Shown: in pieces, positions 26,280 through 35,023 of the stretch
Layout of the letters: every line of letters begins with the position of its first letter
Position numbering within the stretch: the first letter of the stretch is position 1
Assembly: GCF_014205295.1 (NCBI RefSeq)
Contig: NZ_JACHNF010000001.1
Location: 6,076,001-6,140,000, forward strand
DNA length: 64,000 bases
Direction: 5' to 3'
Source of the DNA: Kribbella solani
GTDB lineage: Bacteria; Actinomycetota; Actinomycetes; Propionibacteriales; Kribbellaceae
Notes under the pieces: generated by a model
Database searches by the model: none
What the model saw: the letters and a program-made list of their open reading frames with translations, nothing else
What the model was told of the DNA's origin: nothing
Translations under genes and position numbers: made by a program

Positions 26280-28247
26280 TCAGGAGATGCGGTAGAGGGC
26301 GCCGCCGGCGGAGATGCCGACGGAGGTGCGGACCCCGCCGAGGGACAGGTCGATGATCGTTGTGGTGCCGGAGGTGCGGACCGTGTAGGTGACCCCTTGG
26401 GTCGCTCTGGCAGGGACGATGAACGACAGGATCGAGGCGGCGTACCCGGACCGGGCGAACATCAGGGTCGGGGCCGAGTTGCGGGTGATGGTGTTCGGGT
26501 AGTGCCAGCCCTGGATGGGGTTGGTCTGGCCTTGCTTGATCAGGATCGCGCCGGGCGGGAGGGCTTGCTTGTAGGGCACCTGGAACAGGATGGTCCGGGT
26601 CGCGTCGCCAGGCTTCATCGCCAGCGCGGTAGTTCGGGAGTACACGGTGGCCTTCTGGTCCGACGGCAGGTGCCACAGCGTCTGGAACTGCTGCGCCGTG
26701 GTCGACGTCGCGCGGTCCAGCGACATGATCAGGTCCGGGTCCTTCAGCACCAGCACGGCGCGGGTGCGGTTGATCCCCGCGCCGGGGACGTCGGTGAACT
26801 CGAAGAACTCCGACTTCGCCGCGATCGCCGAGCGCGTCAGCTTCGTCGCCGGGTACTTCTCCGCGGCCAGCGGAGTTGTCATCGTGCTGGCCGAGAACTG
26901 GCCCTTGGCCCACGTCCGCCACACGTCGTTCTGGTAGCCGGCGTGGCCACCGGTGATGAGAATGTCGCGGCCACGGGCGGTGTAGGTGATTCCGGTGTGG
27001 TCGCTGTGGCCGTGCAGCGCGCGCGACGGCCCGAAACGGATGCTGTAGGTCGACTCCTGTGAGAACGGCCGCGTCTGTCCCCAGCCCGTCCGCCCGAAGA
27101 CGTAGCCCGCGGAGTAGACGCCGACGCGTTGCTGCGGGGCGATTCCCTTGGCGCCGAGGGAGCCGGCGTATTCGGCGGAGGTACCAGGGAACTGGCCGGT
27201 CGCGATCAGTTCGGAGTCGCCGAGCTGGTGCAGCTTGCCCAGCGAGTTTGTTGCGAGTGCGAGCCACTCGGCCAGCTTCGCCCGCCGCTCGGTGATCGTC
27301 GTGCCCGGATCGACCCCGCAGTTCTGCAGAACTGTGACAGCCCGTCCCCACAGCGAGTAGTTGAACTGCGCATACCCCGTCGACTGCTCGTTGGTCGAGC
27401 CCTCCGCGTCGATCGAGGTAGTGATGCCCGCGGCGAGGCGGTCTTGCGCGGTCTGCTTGTAGTCCGCGCGGTCCAGTGTGCATCCGACGCCGAACAACGC
27501 GATGCTCTCGTCGGTGCCGTGATTCCAGGCACCGGACCAGTTCGCGGTCAGGAACGAGGCGTGGTCGATCAGCGCCTGGTCGAGCCAAGCGTAGGCCGGC
27601 GGCAGTGTGGTCTGCGCGAGCCCGGACAAGACTGCCTGGCGCAGACAGATCAGCACGTTGGTCCGGTGCATCGTGGACTCCCACGCACCGATGTCGGACT
27701 TCCACGAGTACGGGTTGTCGGTGACCCAGTCCTTCGCGATCGCGGTGACGCGATCCATCGCGGCGGTGTCACCGGTGCCGGCGGCGGTGATGCCCTGCCC
27801 GAGCCAGCGCAGCGAGTGGAACCACATGTACCAGCTGGGGTTCTTGTACGGGTTCACCCGCCAGTTGACATTGCCCTTGCCGTCACCCACCTGGTACGGC
27901 TTGAACGTGCTCCAGGTGAAGGTGTCCTTGAGCAGGTTCGCGACCGGATTCGGGGCGTCGATCCCGCTGTACCCAGTACATGTGTACTGGCCGGCTGCCC
28001 GCGACACAGCGCTGACGCTCTTGATGTCGGTCGCCGGTGCAGCCGTCGGCTTGATCACTGGGCTTCGACCCGCGCTGAACTGGGCGGCCTTCGGCTCTGG
28101 CAGCTCCGGCGCGACGGCGATCCCGGCCGACCGAGCTCCCGGCGGGACAGGCGACGTGGCGGCGGACGCCCCACTGGCGATCGTCAGCGTGGACACAACG
28201 GCGGCAGCCGCGGCCACAGCGATCCAGCGGGAAAACTTTGCAGACAA
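26280..28247 (-). CDS. Secreted heparinase II/III-like or alginate-lyase-like protein
   Basis: This 655-residue protein has a signal peptide (basic MSAKFSRW, hydrophobic stretch, ASA cleavage near residue 29). The N-terminal half is an alpha/alpha-toroid (residues 95-330; PSWYMWFHSLRWLGQG, WKSDIGAWESTMHRTN, GAWNHGTDESIALFGVG), and the C-terminal half is the beta-sandwich heparinase II/III region with FGPSRALHGHSDHTGITY, whose His residues fit the catalytic/metal site. It probably depolymerises a uronic-acid polysaccharide outside the cell. The frame starts at TTG 28247 with AGGGTGGGG upstream; no ATG or GTG fits the signal peptide better. A LacI-like motif lies upstream at 28363. Confidence 0.85.
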   Translation of the reverse strand: MSAKFSRWIAVAAAAAVVSTLTIASGASAATSPVPPGARSAGIAVAPELPEPKAAQFSAGRSPVIKPTAAPATDIKSVSAVSRAAGQYTCTGYSGIDAPNPVANLLKDTFTWSTFKPYQVGDGKGNVNWRVNPYKNPSWYMWFHSLRWLGQGITAAGTGDTAAMDRVTAIAKDWVTDNPYSWKSDIGAWESTMHRTNVLICLRQAVLSGLAQTTLPPAYAWLDQALIDHASFLTANWSGAWNHGTDESIALFGVGCTLDRADYKQTAQDRLAAGITTSIDAEGSTNEQSTGYAQFNYSLWGRAVTVLQNCGVDPGTTITERRAKLAEWLALATNSLGKLHQLGDSELIATGQFPGTSAEYAGSLGAKGIAPQQRVGVYSAGYVFGRTGWGQTRPFSQESTYSIRFGPSRALHGHSDHTGITYTARGRDILITGGHAGYQNDVWRTWAKGQFSASTMTTPLAAEKYPATKLTRSAIAAKSEFFEFTDVPGAGINRTRAVLVLKDPDLIMSLDRATSTTAQQFQTLWHLPSDQKATVYSRTTALAMKPGDATRTILFQVPYKQALPPGAILIKQGQTNPIQGWHYPNTITRNSAPTLMFARSGYAASILSFIVPARATQGVTYTVRTSGTTTIIDLSLGGVRTSVGISAGGALYRIS

Positions 28248-28301
28248 TTACAGCCCCACCCTTTGTTAGAACCTTGCTGATGCCGATCTCGGCGGCCTGA
28301 C

Positions 28302-28327
28302 CGTCCCTGCCCCCGGGGGCAGGGACG
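28302..28327. repeat. 26-base perfect palindrome
   Basis: CGTCCCTGCCCCC (28302-28314) is followed directly by its complement GGGGGCAGGGACG (28315-28327), with no loop. It lies 55 bases upstream of the heparinase-like start, where a terminator has no gene to serve, so an operator or cruciform is possible. Confidence 0.8.
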
Positions 28328-28362
28328 CCGCAAGCACGCGCGTCGGCCGGCTCCCACATCAT

Positions 28363-28373
28363 CGTTGTCAACA
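28363..28373. promoter_or_regulatory. Candidate LacI-type operator
   Basis: CGTTGTCAACA differs by one base from the perfect CGTTGTCAACG before the GH127-like gene. LacI-family operators are short palindromes of this kind. Inference. Confidence 0.35.
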
Positions 28374-28627
28374 TTTCCCGCGTTACAGGGCTGTCACAGG
28401 TTGGCCGTGGGTTACCGCGCCACTTCCGACCGTGACGAGAGCCGGCCCGCGGTACGATGCTCCGGTCAACCTGAATCACGAGGTTTCTGCCCGTTGACAG
28501 TGCCGGTAGCTGGCGAGCGTCCCCGCTGACTGCCGAACATGGACGGTTCTAGGCGGACGGACAGACCGGCGAAGCTGGACGCCCACGGTCGTGTCCCTCG
28601 CCCCGGCGGGCAGCGGAAGGTCCTACC

Positions 28628-29833
28628 GTGCCGGCTCTCACCGGACGGATCGGTGCGCCCAGCGGCACCTACGCAACGGTTCTGCGTACCCCGGGCGCCT
28701 GGAAGTTCTACCTGGCGGCCGCCCCGGCTCGCATCGGCATCGCGATGACCGGGCTCGGCATCGTCTGGCTGGTGCACGGGTCAACCGGCTCGTACGCCGC
28801 GGCCGGCACCGTTACCGGCGGGTTCGCCGTCGCCGAGGCGATCGCCGGACCGCAAGTAGCCCGGCTGATCGATCGTTTCGGTCAGACCCGGATGTTGCCG
28901 ATCACCCTGCTCGCGCACGCGATCGCGGTCGCGTTGCTGATCGGCCTGACGCTGGCCGGCGCACCCCTGCCCGTACTGATCGCAACCGGCTTCCTGGCCG
29001 GCGGCTCGCTGCCGCAGATCGGTGCTCAAACGGCGGCACGCTGGTCGCACGCGCTACGCGATACGCCGTTGCTCTCGTCGGCGTTCGCGCTGGAAGCGCT
29101 GAGCGTTGGTGTGGCCTTCATGGTCGGCCCCGGGCTGGTCGGCACGGTCAGCTCGTTCGGCAGCCCCGCGGCGGGATCGGTGCTTGCAACCAGTCTCCTG
29201 TTGGCGGGCGGCTTCGTGCTGGCGTTGCAACGCGGTACGGCGCCACCTCCCAGCCCGCCCGGTCAGCACACCAGCGCGAAACGCCTGCTGCACAAGCGAT
29301 TCGCGGGACTGGTCGGTACGAACGTCGGCGTCGGCCTGTTCTTCGGCAGCATGCAGGTGTCCGTCACAGCCTTCGCTGTCTCAAGAGGTACGCCCGGTCT
29401 CGCCGGACCGCTCTACAGCATCACCAGTCTGATGAGTCTGTTCGCTGGACTCGCGTACGGTGCGCGCCGCTGGCGGACTGCACCGGAGACACAGTTCGTC
29501 ATCGCGTTTGTCTGGCTGACGGTGAGCTGCGTGCCCTTGATCGCCGTACACACTCCGCTGGCGGCCGCACTCGCTCTGACACTGCCAGGCGTAGCGATAG
29601 CGCCGTTCCAGACCCTGTCGGCGGTGCTGGCCGAGTCAACGGTGGACACCGCCGTTCTGACGCAAGCGTTCACCTGGCTGAACTCAGGTGGCGCGGCAGG
29701 TCTCGCGCTGGGCTCTGCCTTCGCAGGCTGGGTCGTCGACGGTCACAGCGCCCAGTACGGCTTCGTGGTCGCGCTGGTTGCCGCACTGACCGCAACCGTG
29801 ATGGCAGTGCTGGTAAAGCTCAGCGGTAGGTGA
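28628..29833 (+). CDS. MFS transporter
   Basis: This 401-residue protein from GTG 28628 (GGAAGG seven bases upstream) has about twelve hydrophobic helices. The loop between helices 2 and 3 is GPQVARLIDRFGQTR, a match to the MFS motif A position (G-x-x-x-D-R-x-G-R). A long cytoplasmic loop with PPPSPPGQ divides the two six-helix halves. It looks like a drug/metabolite exporter type. The 3' end overlaps the convergent AraC gene by 14 bases. Confidence 0.9.
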   Translation: MPALTGRIGAPSGTYATVLRTPGAWKFYLAAAPARIGIAMTGLGIVWLVHGSTGSYAAAGTVTGGFAVAEAIAGPQVARLIDRFGQTRMLPITLLAHAIAVALLIGLTLAGAPLPVLIATGFLAGGSLPQIGAQTAARWSHALRDTPLLSSAFALEALSVGVAFMVGPGLVGTVSSFGSPAAGSVLATSLLLAGGFVLALQRGTAPPPSPPGQHTSAKRLLHKRFAGLVGTNVGVGLFFGSMQVSVTAFAVSRGTPGLAGPLYSITSLMSLFAGLAYGARRWRTAPETQFVIAFVWLTVSCVPLIAVHTPLAAALALTLPGVAIAPFQTLSAVLAESTVDTAVLTQAFTWLNSGGAAGLALGSAFAGWVVDGHSAQYGFVVALVAALTATVMAVLVKLSGR

Positions 29834-30638
29834 TCTGACGTTCGGCGGCCGCCCTGCTCGCGTACTCGGCCGGGGTCAGGCCGATCTGTTCCTTGAACTC
29901 CTTGGAGAAGTGCGCCTGGTCGAAGTAGCCGAGTGACGCGGACAGCTCCGCCAGCTCGGCGACTTCACCTTGAGCAAGCAGCTCAGCGCCGTCGTGCAGT
30001 CGGTACCGCCGCAACACCCACTTCGGACCGACTCCGACGTACCGGCGGAACAGTCGCTGCAGCGTACGGATCGGTACGCCGAACCGTTCGGTGATTTCGT
30101 CGACCCGCGCCACCGAACGGTCCGCGGCCATCGTCGAGACGATCTCCCGGACCAGCTCGTACGAGGGGTCGGGCGGTGCGAGATGGTCACGCAGGTACGC
30201 CTCGAAGACGGCCCGTCTGCGGACGTCGGACTCCGCCTCGAACATCAGGTCCGCGAGCCGATCGCCGTCCGGGAACACCGCGGTCAACGGGAGCACCTGG
30301 TCCCGGAACGAGCCCACGTCCAGCCCGGTGATCGCCCCGAACCCACCGGCCCAGAACTTCACCCCGAAGGCCCGGCCGCGCCCCGACAGCTCGCGCTCGA
30401 ACTTCTTGGTGCAGACGCCGTTCACGAACGCGCCACCCGGTTGCTCGAAGGTGACGTTCACGGCTGGAAACGGCAGCACCTCCGCGGTGTACGGCTCGTC
30501 GAGATCCCATTCGACGATCCAGTACCACTCGACGAACCGCACTGCCTCGGGCCCAGGGGTGAGCCGGTTCAGCGAGCGGTGCCGGGCCTGCTCGCGCGGG
30601 TGCAGGATGCCCTTCTCGCTCTCGGCTGGATTGCTCAC
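29820..30638 (-). CDS. AraC-family regulator
   Basis: The 272-residue protein has an N-terminal sensor domain of the DUF6597 type (about 15-130; VEWYWIVEWDLDEPYTAEVLPFPAVN…GVKFWAGGFGAI) and a C-terminal AraC double helix-turn-helix (165-265; LQRLFRRYVGVGPKWVLRRYRL and AELSASLGYFDQAHFSKEFKEQIGLTPAEY). It is divergent from the VOC gene at 30697 with only 58 bases between, making that gene the likely target. Confidence 0.92.
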   Translation of the reverse strand: MSNPAESEKGILHPREQARHRSLNRLTPGPEAVRFVEWYWIVEWDLDEPYTAEVLPFPAVNVTFEQPGGAFVNGVCTKKFERELSGRGRAFGVKFWAGGFGAITGLDVGSFRDQVLPLTAVFPDGDRLADLMFEAESDVRRRAVFEAYLRDHLAPPDPSYELVREIVSTMAADRSVARVDEITERFGVPIRTLQRLFRRYVGVGPKWVLRRYRLHDGAELLAQGEVAELAELSASLGYFDQAHFSKEFKEQIGLTPAEYASRAAAERQITYR

Positions 30639-30696
30639 AGGCTGCCTGTCGCTTTCTTACAAGACCGGTACGGCCCCCAGCGACTTGACTGAGGGC

Positions 30697-31191
30697 ATGA
30701 CGAACACGGACGGCAACACGGTAAACCCCATCCCCGACGGTTATCACTCACTCACCCCGTACCTCGCCGTCACGGACGGGCCGAAGGCGATCGAGTTCTA
30801 CCGGACGGTGTTCGGCGCCGAGGTGATCAGCCGGCAGGACATGCCGGACGGGCGGCTCGGTCAGGCCGAGCTGAAGATCGGCAACTCGATGCTGCAGCTG
30901 AGCCACGAGATGCCGCAGATCGGGCTCCGGGCGCCGAACGGCGAGTGGGTGCACTCCTCGCTGGTGCACTACGTGCCGGACGTGGACGCGACCTTCGCGA
31001 AGGCGGTGGCGGCCGGGGCGAAGCCGGTCGAAGAGGTGCAGACCTTCATGACCGGTGACCGGTTCGGCACCGTGATCGACCCGTTCGGGCACCGGTGGGC
31101 GATCCTGACGAAGGTCGAGGACGTGACGCCGGAGGAGGCCGACCGGCGGGTGAAGGAGTGGCTGGCCTCGAACCCCACCGATCTCCAGTAA
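30697..31191 (+). CDS. VOC-family / PhnB-like protein
   Basis: This 164-residue protein belongs to the PhnB-like glyoxalase/bleomycin-resistance group. It begins with the typical SLTPYLAVTDGPKAIEFYRTVFGAEV and has ELKIGNSMLQLSHE, the second-module HYVPDVDATFAKAVAAGAKP, and DRFGTVIDPFGHRWAILT at the metal-site end. The true start is the ATG at 30697, GAGGGC preceding it. Function is unknown; it is probably controlled by the divergent AraC protein. A repeat array and a strong hairpin follow. Confidence 0.9.
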   Translation: MTNTDGNTVNPIPDGYHSLTPYLAVTDGPKAIEFYRTVFGAEVISRQDMPDGRLGQAELKIGNSMLQLSHEMPQIGLRAPNGEWVHSSLVHYVPDVDATFAKAVAAGAKPVEEVQTFMTGDRFGTVIDPFGHRWAILTKVEDVTPEEADRRVKEWLASNPTDLQ

Positions 31192-31196
31192 CTACC

Positions 31197-31272
31197 GGGG
31201 AACGAGACTGAGTTCCCCCGGGAACGAGACTGAGTTCCCCCGGGAACGAGACTGAGTTCCCCCGGGAACGAG
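31197..31272. repeat. Tandem 22-base self-complementary repeat
   Basis: GGGAACGAGACTGAGTTCCCCC repeats at 31220 and 31242, with an equivalent first copy from 31197 and a partial one from 31264. Each unit folds on itself (GGGAAC with GTTCCC). It lies between a VOC gene and its terminator. Confidence 0.85.
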
Positions 31273-31274
31273 GA

Positions 31275-31320
31275 AGCGGCCCGCCGGAACCGTCCCCTGC
31301 GGCAGTTTCGGCGGGCCGCT
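31275..31320 (+). terminator. Intrinsic-type hairpin after the VOC gene
   Basis: AGCGGCCCGCC (31275-31285) pairs exactly with GGCGGGCCGCT (31310-31320) around a 24-base loop; no U-tract follows. Confidence 0.75.
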
Positions 31321-31457
31321 GACTAAGAGTGTGCACGTGATCACGCAAATTGGCAACCCATCAACTGATCGAACAATGACTTGGAACGATCGATTGCGAA
31401 TTGTGGGCAGGCCCGAAACCCGTCCGCCCGGTTCCGGTAGGCTTTGGTCGCAAGAGC

Positions 31458-31514
31458 CTGGAAGCGCCGCCGGATGAATGTCCGGTGAACGTCTCCGGGC
31501 TTCACCGTTTCCAG
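31458..31514 (+). promoter_or_regulatory. Structured purA 5' leader
   Basis: CTGGAA (31458) pairs with TTCCAG (31509), enclosing CGGTGAA (31483) with TTCACCG (31501). A competing CCGG (31470)/CCGG (31482) helix shares bases with the latter. Mutually exclusive helices 70 bases before purA suggest attenuation; it does not match a riboswitch I know. Confidence 0.45.
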
Positions 31515-31581
31515 CGTCGGCAGCTACGGGGTGTGAGGACGGCCATCACCCGGCGGCCGGCGCGTGAAGAGGAGGGCTGAG

Positions 31582-32862
31582 ATGCCCGCAATCGTGCTCG
31601 TCGGCGCCCAGTGGGGCGATGAGGGCAAGGGTAAGGCGACCGATCTGCTCGGCAACACGGGCGAGGTCATCGACTACGTGGTCAAGTTCAACGGCGGCAA
31701 CAACGCCGGCCACACGGTGGTGATCGGCAGCGAGAAGTACGCGCTGCACCTGCTCCCGAGTGGCATCCTCACACCGGGCGTGACGCCGGTGATCGGCAAC
31801 GGGGTCGTGGTCGACCTCAGCGTGCTGTTCGAGGAGCTGGACGCGCTGCAGGCGCGGGGCGTGGACACGTCCCGGCTGGTGATCAGCGCGAACGCGCACG
31901 TCATCCCGCCGTACAACCGGACCCTCGACAAGGTCACCGAGCGGTTCCTCGGCAGCCGCAAGATCGGTACCACCGGGCGCGGCATCGGGCCGACGTACGC
32001 CGACAAGATGAACCGGGTCGGCATCCGGGTCCAGGACCTGTACGACGAGAAGATCCTCGAGCAGAAGGTCACCGGCGCGCTGGAGCAGAAGAACCAGCTG
32101 CTGGTGAAGGTGTACAACCGGCGCTCGGTCGAGATCCGCGAGGTGCTCGACGAGCTGCTGGAGTACGCCGACCGGCTGAAGCCGATGGTCGCGGACACCA
32201 GCCTGCTGCTGAACGACGCGCTCGACGCCGGCAAGACCGTGCTGATGGAAGCGGGCCAGGCCACGCTGCTCGACGTCGACCACGGCACGTACCCGTTCGT
32301 GACGTCGTCGAACGCGATCTCGGCCGGTGCCTGCACCGGTACCGGCATCCCGCCGACCCGGATCGACCGCGTGATGGCCGTCGTCAAGGCGTACACGACC
32401 CGCGTCGGCGAGGGGCCGTTCCCGACCGAGCTGCTCGACGCGGACGGTGAGTGGCTGCGCCAGCAGGGCGCCGAGTTCGGTACGACGACCGGGCGCCCAC
32501 GCCGCTGCGGCTGGTACGACTCGGTGATCGCCCGGTACGCGGCCCGGGTGAACGGCGTCTCCGACTTCGTACTGACCAAGCTGGACACGTTGACCGGCCG
32601 GGAGCGGATTCCGGTCTGTGTCGCGTACGACGTGAGCGGTGTCCGGCACGACGAGATGCCGATGACGCAGACCGACTTCCACCACTCGGTCCCGATCTAC
32701 GAGGAGTTCGACGGCTGGTCCGAGGACATCTCCGGTTGCCGTAGCTTCGACGATCTGCCGAAGCAGGCGCGGGAGTACGTCCGCGCCGTCGAGTCGCTCA
32801 GTGGCGCGCGGATCTCCGCGATCGGCGTGGGTCCGGAGCGGAGCCAGATCGTCCAGCTGTAA
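31582..32862 (+). CDS. purA: Adenylosuccinate synthetase
   Basis: PurA joins IMP and aspartate using GTP, the first committed step to AMP. The 426-residue protein has the GTP-site P-loop [16 protein letters not shown] with catalytic Asp and the adjacent [11 protein letters not shown], the IMP-site [13 protein letters not shown], and the C-terminal [16 protein letters not shown]. The start ATG at 31582 follows GAGGAGGG; the earlier ATG at 31564 is too early for the conserved N-terminus. purB, the next enzyme, lies 14 kb away. Confidence 0.98.
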   Translation: MPAIVLVGAQWGDEGKGKATDLLGNTGEVIDYVVKFNGGNNAGHTVVIGSEKYALHLLPSGILTPGVTPVIGNGVVVDLSVLFEELDALQARGVDTSRLVISANAHVIPPYNRTLDKVTERFLGSRKIGTTGRGIGPTYADKMNRVGIRVQDLYDEKILEQKVTGALEQKNQLLVKVYNRRSVEIREVLDELLEYADRLKPMVADTSLLLNDALDAGKTVLMEAGQATLLDVDHGTYPFVTSSNAISAGACTGTGIPPTRIDRVMAVVKAYTTRVGEGPFPTELLDADGEWLRQQGAEFGTTTGRPRRCGWYDSVIARYAARVNGVSDFVLTKLDTLTGRERIPVCVAYDVSGVRHDEMPMTQTDFHHSVPIYEEFDGWSEDISGCRSFDDLPKQAREYVRAVESLSGARISAIGVGPERSQIVQL

Positions 32863-32880
32863 GGCCGTCCGGCCTCCCTG

Positions 32881-34881
32881 TCATCCCTTGCCGATGATGG
32901 GGAGGTTGCGGACGAACGGCGCGTCCCGGAGGTCTCCCAGCGTCGGGCTCTGGATGTGCGGCGTCTGGATCGGCTCGCGGGCCCAACCAGCGCCGGCGCC
33001 CTGGGTCGCCTTGTAGAAGGCGATCCCGCCGACAGCCAGTAGTACGACAGCGATCAGTGCTGACAGCCAGTGCGCGCGGAACGTGTTCCGCGCGGCGATG
33101 TGGGCGCCTCGGCGGAGTGAGCTGCCGCCGGGACCCCACCAGGCCGTGAACAGTGCGCTCAGACCGGCGGCGCCGAAACCGACTGCTGACAGCGGCGGCC
33201 AGTCCAGGCTGTACGCGGCAACAGCGATGCCCGTGACGGTGCCGCCGACCACGACACCCATGATCAGTGGCAGGATCAGGCAGGGCAGGGTGATCAGGGC
33301 GGCGGTCGCCAGCTGCAGTGGGCTGGCTGCTGCCGCGACAACCCCGTCGGACTTGCCGGAGCGACCGCGGATCTGGCGGCGGCGCATCAGGGCCGTACTC
33401 GAACGGTCGACTGTTCTGGCGAGTACCAGTAGCACGATGGCGACTGCTGAGCCGACCAGCGGAGTCAGGGCGATCAGTCCGCTCAGCGCGATCATGAAGC
33501 CGATGACGACGACCGTACGGCGGCCTGTGGGTGGTGCTTTGGGCGGCTTCTGTGCTGGGTGCGACGGCTCTTGGTACTGCGCCGGCTGGTTGCTCTGGTA
33601 CGGAGCAGGACTGTTTTGGTACGGCGTGCCGCTCGGCGCGGGCAGGTACTGGTCGGGCGCATACGGGGCAGCCGCGTAGGGCGCAGGCGCATACGGAGTG
33701 GCGGCGTAAGGAGCAGGCGCATACGGCATCGGCGCGGCAGCCGGCGTCCCGTACGCAACGGGCACCACCGCACCGCCTGCTGCACCGCTGACCGCCCCGC
33801 CTGCTGCAGCGGCGGCTGCGGCTGACTTCTTGGCTGTTGCCTCGCGGAGCTTGTCGCGGATCGGTGCGAACGCTGACAGCGGTGGGATGACCGGCGGCAC
33901 CAGCTGCGCGACCTCGGTCGGCGTCGGCTCCGACGGTGGCTGCTCCGCCTGCGCGGGCTGCTCCGTCGGCATCAGCTGTGTCACCAGCCGAGTGGGTGGA
34001 GCCGCGACCGCGGTTGCATCGGCCGCTTCCAGCCGTGGCGGTAGTGCGTCGCGCCCCTCGGAGTACCGGCTCAGCCCGGTCATGATCTCGTCCTGTGTCG
34101 GCCGATCGGCCTTGGCGGGGGAGAGCGCAGCAGCCAGCAGTGACTTCAGCCGTGGGTCCAGCCCGTCGAGATCAGCCTGACCGGAGTGCACCCGCGCCAG
34201 CACCGCCTCGAACGGTCCCTTACCGAACGGACGGCGCCCGGTCGCAGCGAACGCCACAGTGGCCGCCCAGCCCCACCAGTCCGCCGACTCGGACACCATC
34301 TCGCCCTCGATGAGCTCCGGCGCCAGGTAGCCCGGCGTACCGATCACCAGACCGGTCTGTGTCAGCCGCAGGTCGTCAGCGGCCTGTGCGATGCCGAAGT
34401 CGATCATCACCGGCTTGCCGTTGGACATCATCACGTTGCCCGGCTTCAGGTCACGGTGGATCACTCCGGCTGCATGGATCGCCTGCAATGACTCAGCCAG
34501 GCATCCGGCAACCGGCAGCCACTTCCGTGGCGTCAGCGGACCACGCTCGTCCACCTGCTCGTCCAGCGGACGCCCCGGGACGAACCGGGTCACCAGGTAC
34601 GGCCGGTCGCTCTCCAGGTCGTGATCGAGGATGCCGGCCACGCCCGGGTGGCTCACCTTCCGCAGTGTGGTCGCCTCGCGCTGCAACCGGGCCCGTGCGA
34701 TCGGGTCGTCCGCCACGTGCGACCGCAGCACCTTCAGCGCCACCTCCTGGCGCTCCGGACCTTCGGCCAGGTAGACGACACCCATGCCGCCCTGTCCGAG
34801 CCGCCGGATCAACCGATACGGCCCGACCCGCTCCTCCACCTCCTCCTCGTGGGTGGAAGGCGGTCCCCCTGTGACTGACAT
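32881..34881 (-). CDS. Ser/Thr protein kinase with C-terminal membrane domain
   Basis: This 666-residue protein has a Hanks-type kinase domain in residues 20-275. Visible are the Gly loop LGQGGMGVVYLAE (28-40), Lys50 (VALKVL), catalytic HRDLKPGN with Asp144, DFG with Asp161, and GTPGYLAPE in the activation segment. A long Ala/Pro linker follows, with PYAP/APYAA repeats (about 375-425), then at least four hydrophobic segments (about 460-640) and a short tail. No PASTA domain is present, unlike PknB. It is convergent with purA, 18 bases apart. Targets are unknown. Confidence 0.93.
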   Translation of the reverse strand: MSVTGGPPSTHEEEVEERVGPYRLIRRLGQGGMGVVYLAEGPERQEVALKVLRSHVADDPIARARLQREATTLRKVSHPGVAGILDHDLESDRPYLVTRFVPGRPLDEQVDERGPLTPRKWLPVAGCLAESLQAIHAAGVIHRDLKPGNVMMSNGKPVMIDFGIAQAADDLRLTQTGLVIGTPGYLAPELIEGEMVSESADWWGWAATVAFAATGRRPFGKGPFEAVLARVHSGQADLDGLDPRLKSLLAAALSPAKADRPTQDEIMTGLSRYSEGRDALPPRLEAADATAVAAPPTRLVTQLMPTEQPAQAEQPPSEPTPTEVAQLVPPVIPPLSAFAPIRDKLREATAKKSAAAAAAAGGAVSGAAGGAVVPVAYGTPAAAPMPYAPAPYAATPYAPAPYAAAPYAPDQYLPAPSGTPYQNSPAPYQSNQPAQYQEPSHPAQKPPKAPPTGRRTVVVIGFMIALSGLIALTPLVGSAVAIVLLVLARTVDRSSTALMRRRQIRGRSGKSDGVVAAAASPLQLATAALITLPCLILPLIMGVVVGGTVTGIAVAAYSLDWPPLSAVGFGAAGLSALFTAWWGPGGSSLRRGAHIAARNTFRAHWLSALIAVVLLAVGGIAFYKATQGAGAGWAREPIQTPHIQSPTLGDLRDAPFVRNLPIIGKG

Positions 34882-35011
34882 GCCCTCTACGGTACGTCGG
34901 TTGCGGACCAGACACGTCCTACAGCCGGTCGAACGAGTCGAGGATCAATGCGCGGACGAGCTCGGCGGCGCGGCCGTAAACCGGTCGGTCTCTGGGCGGA
35001 ATTTCTGCCGG

Positions 35012-35017
35012 TACTCT
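35012..35017 (+). promoter_or_regulatory. Candidate -10 element for leaderless TetR gene
   Basis: TACTCT ends six bases before the ATG at 35024; no ribosome site is present in between. Confidence 0.4.
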
Positions 35018-35023
35018 CGATGC

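Larger units (their letters stand above)
28248..28627. other. Divergent intergenic region, heparinase-like gene / MFS gene
   Basis: The region is 380 bases with no convincing gene. It holds the 26-base palindrome at 28302-28327, a CGTTGTCAACA motif at 28363-28373 that matches the one before the GH127-like gene, and GGAAGG just before the MFS GTG. Confidence 0.6.
31192..31581. other. Intergenic region before purA
   Basis: In 390 bases it holds a tandem 22-base hairpin array, a strong terminator, an AT-rich stretch (31330-31405) likely to contain promoter sequences, TAGGCT at 31437, and a structured leader. No gene is visible. Confidence 0.6.

Noticed and set aside
31458-31514. A purine riboswitch upstream of purA
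   Set aside because: The conserved loop-loop and three-way-junction bases of the purine aptamer are not seen; only alternative helices are supported.
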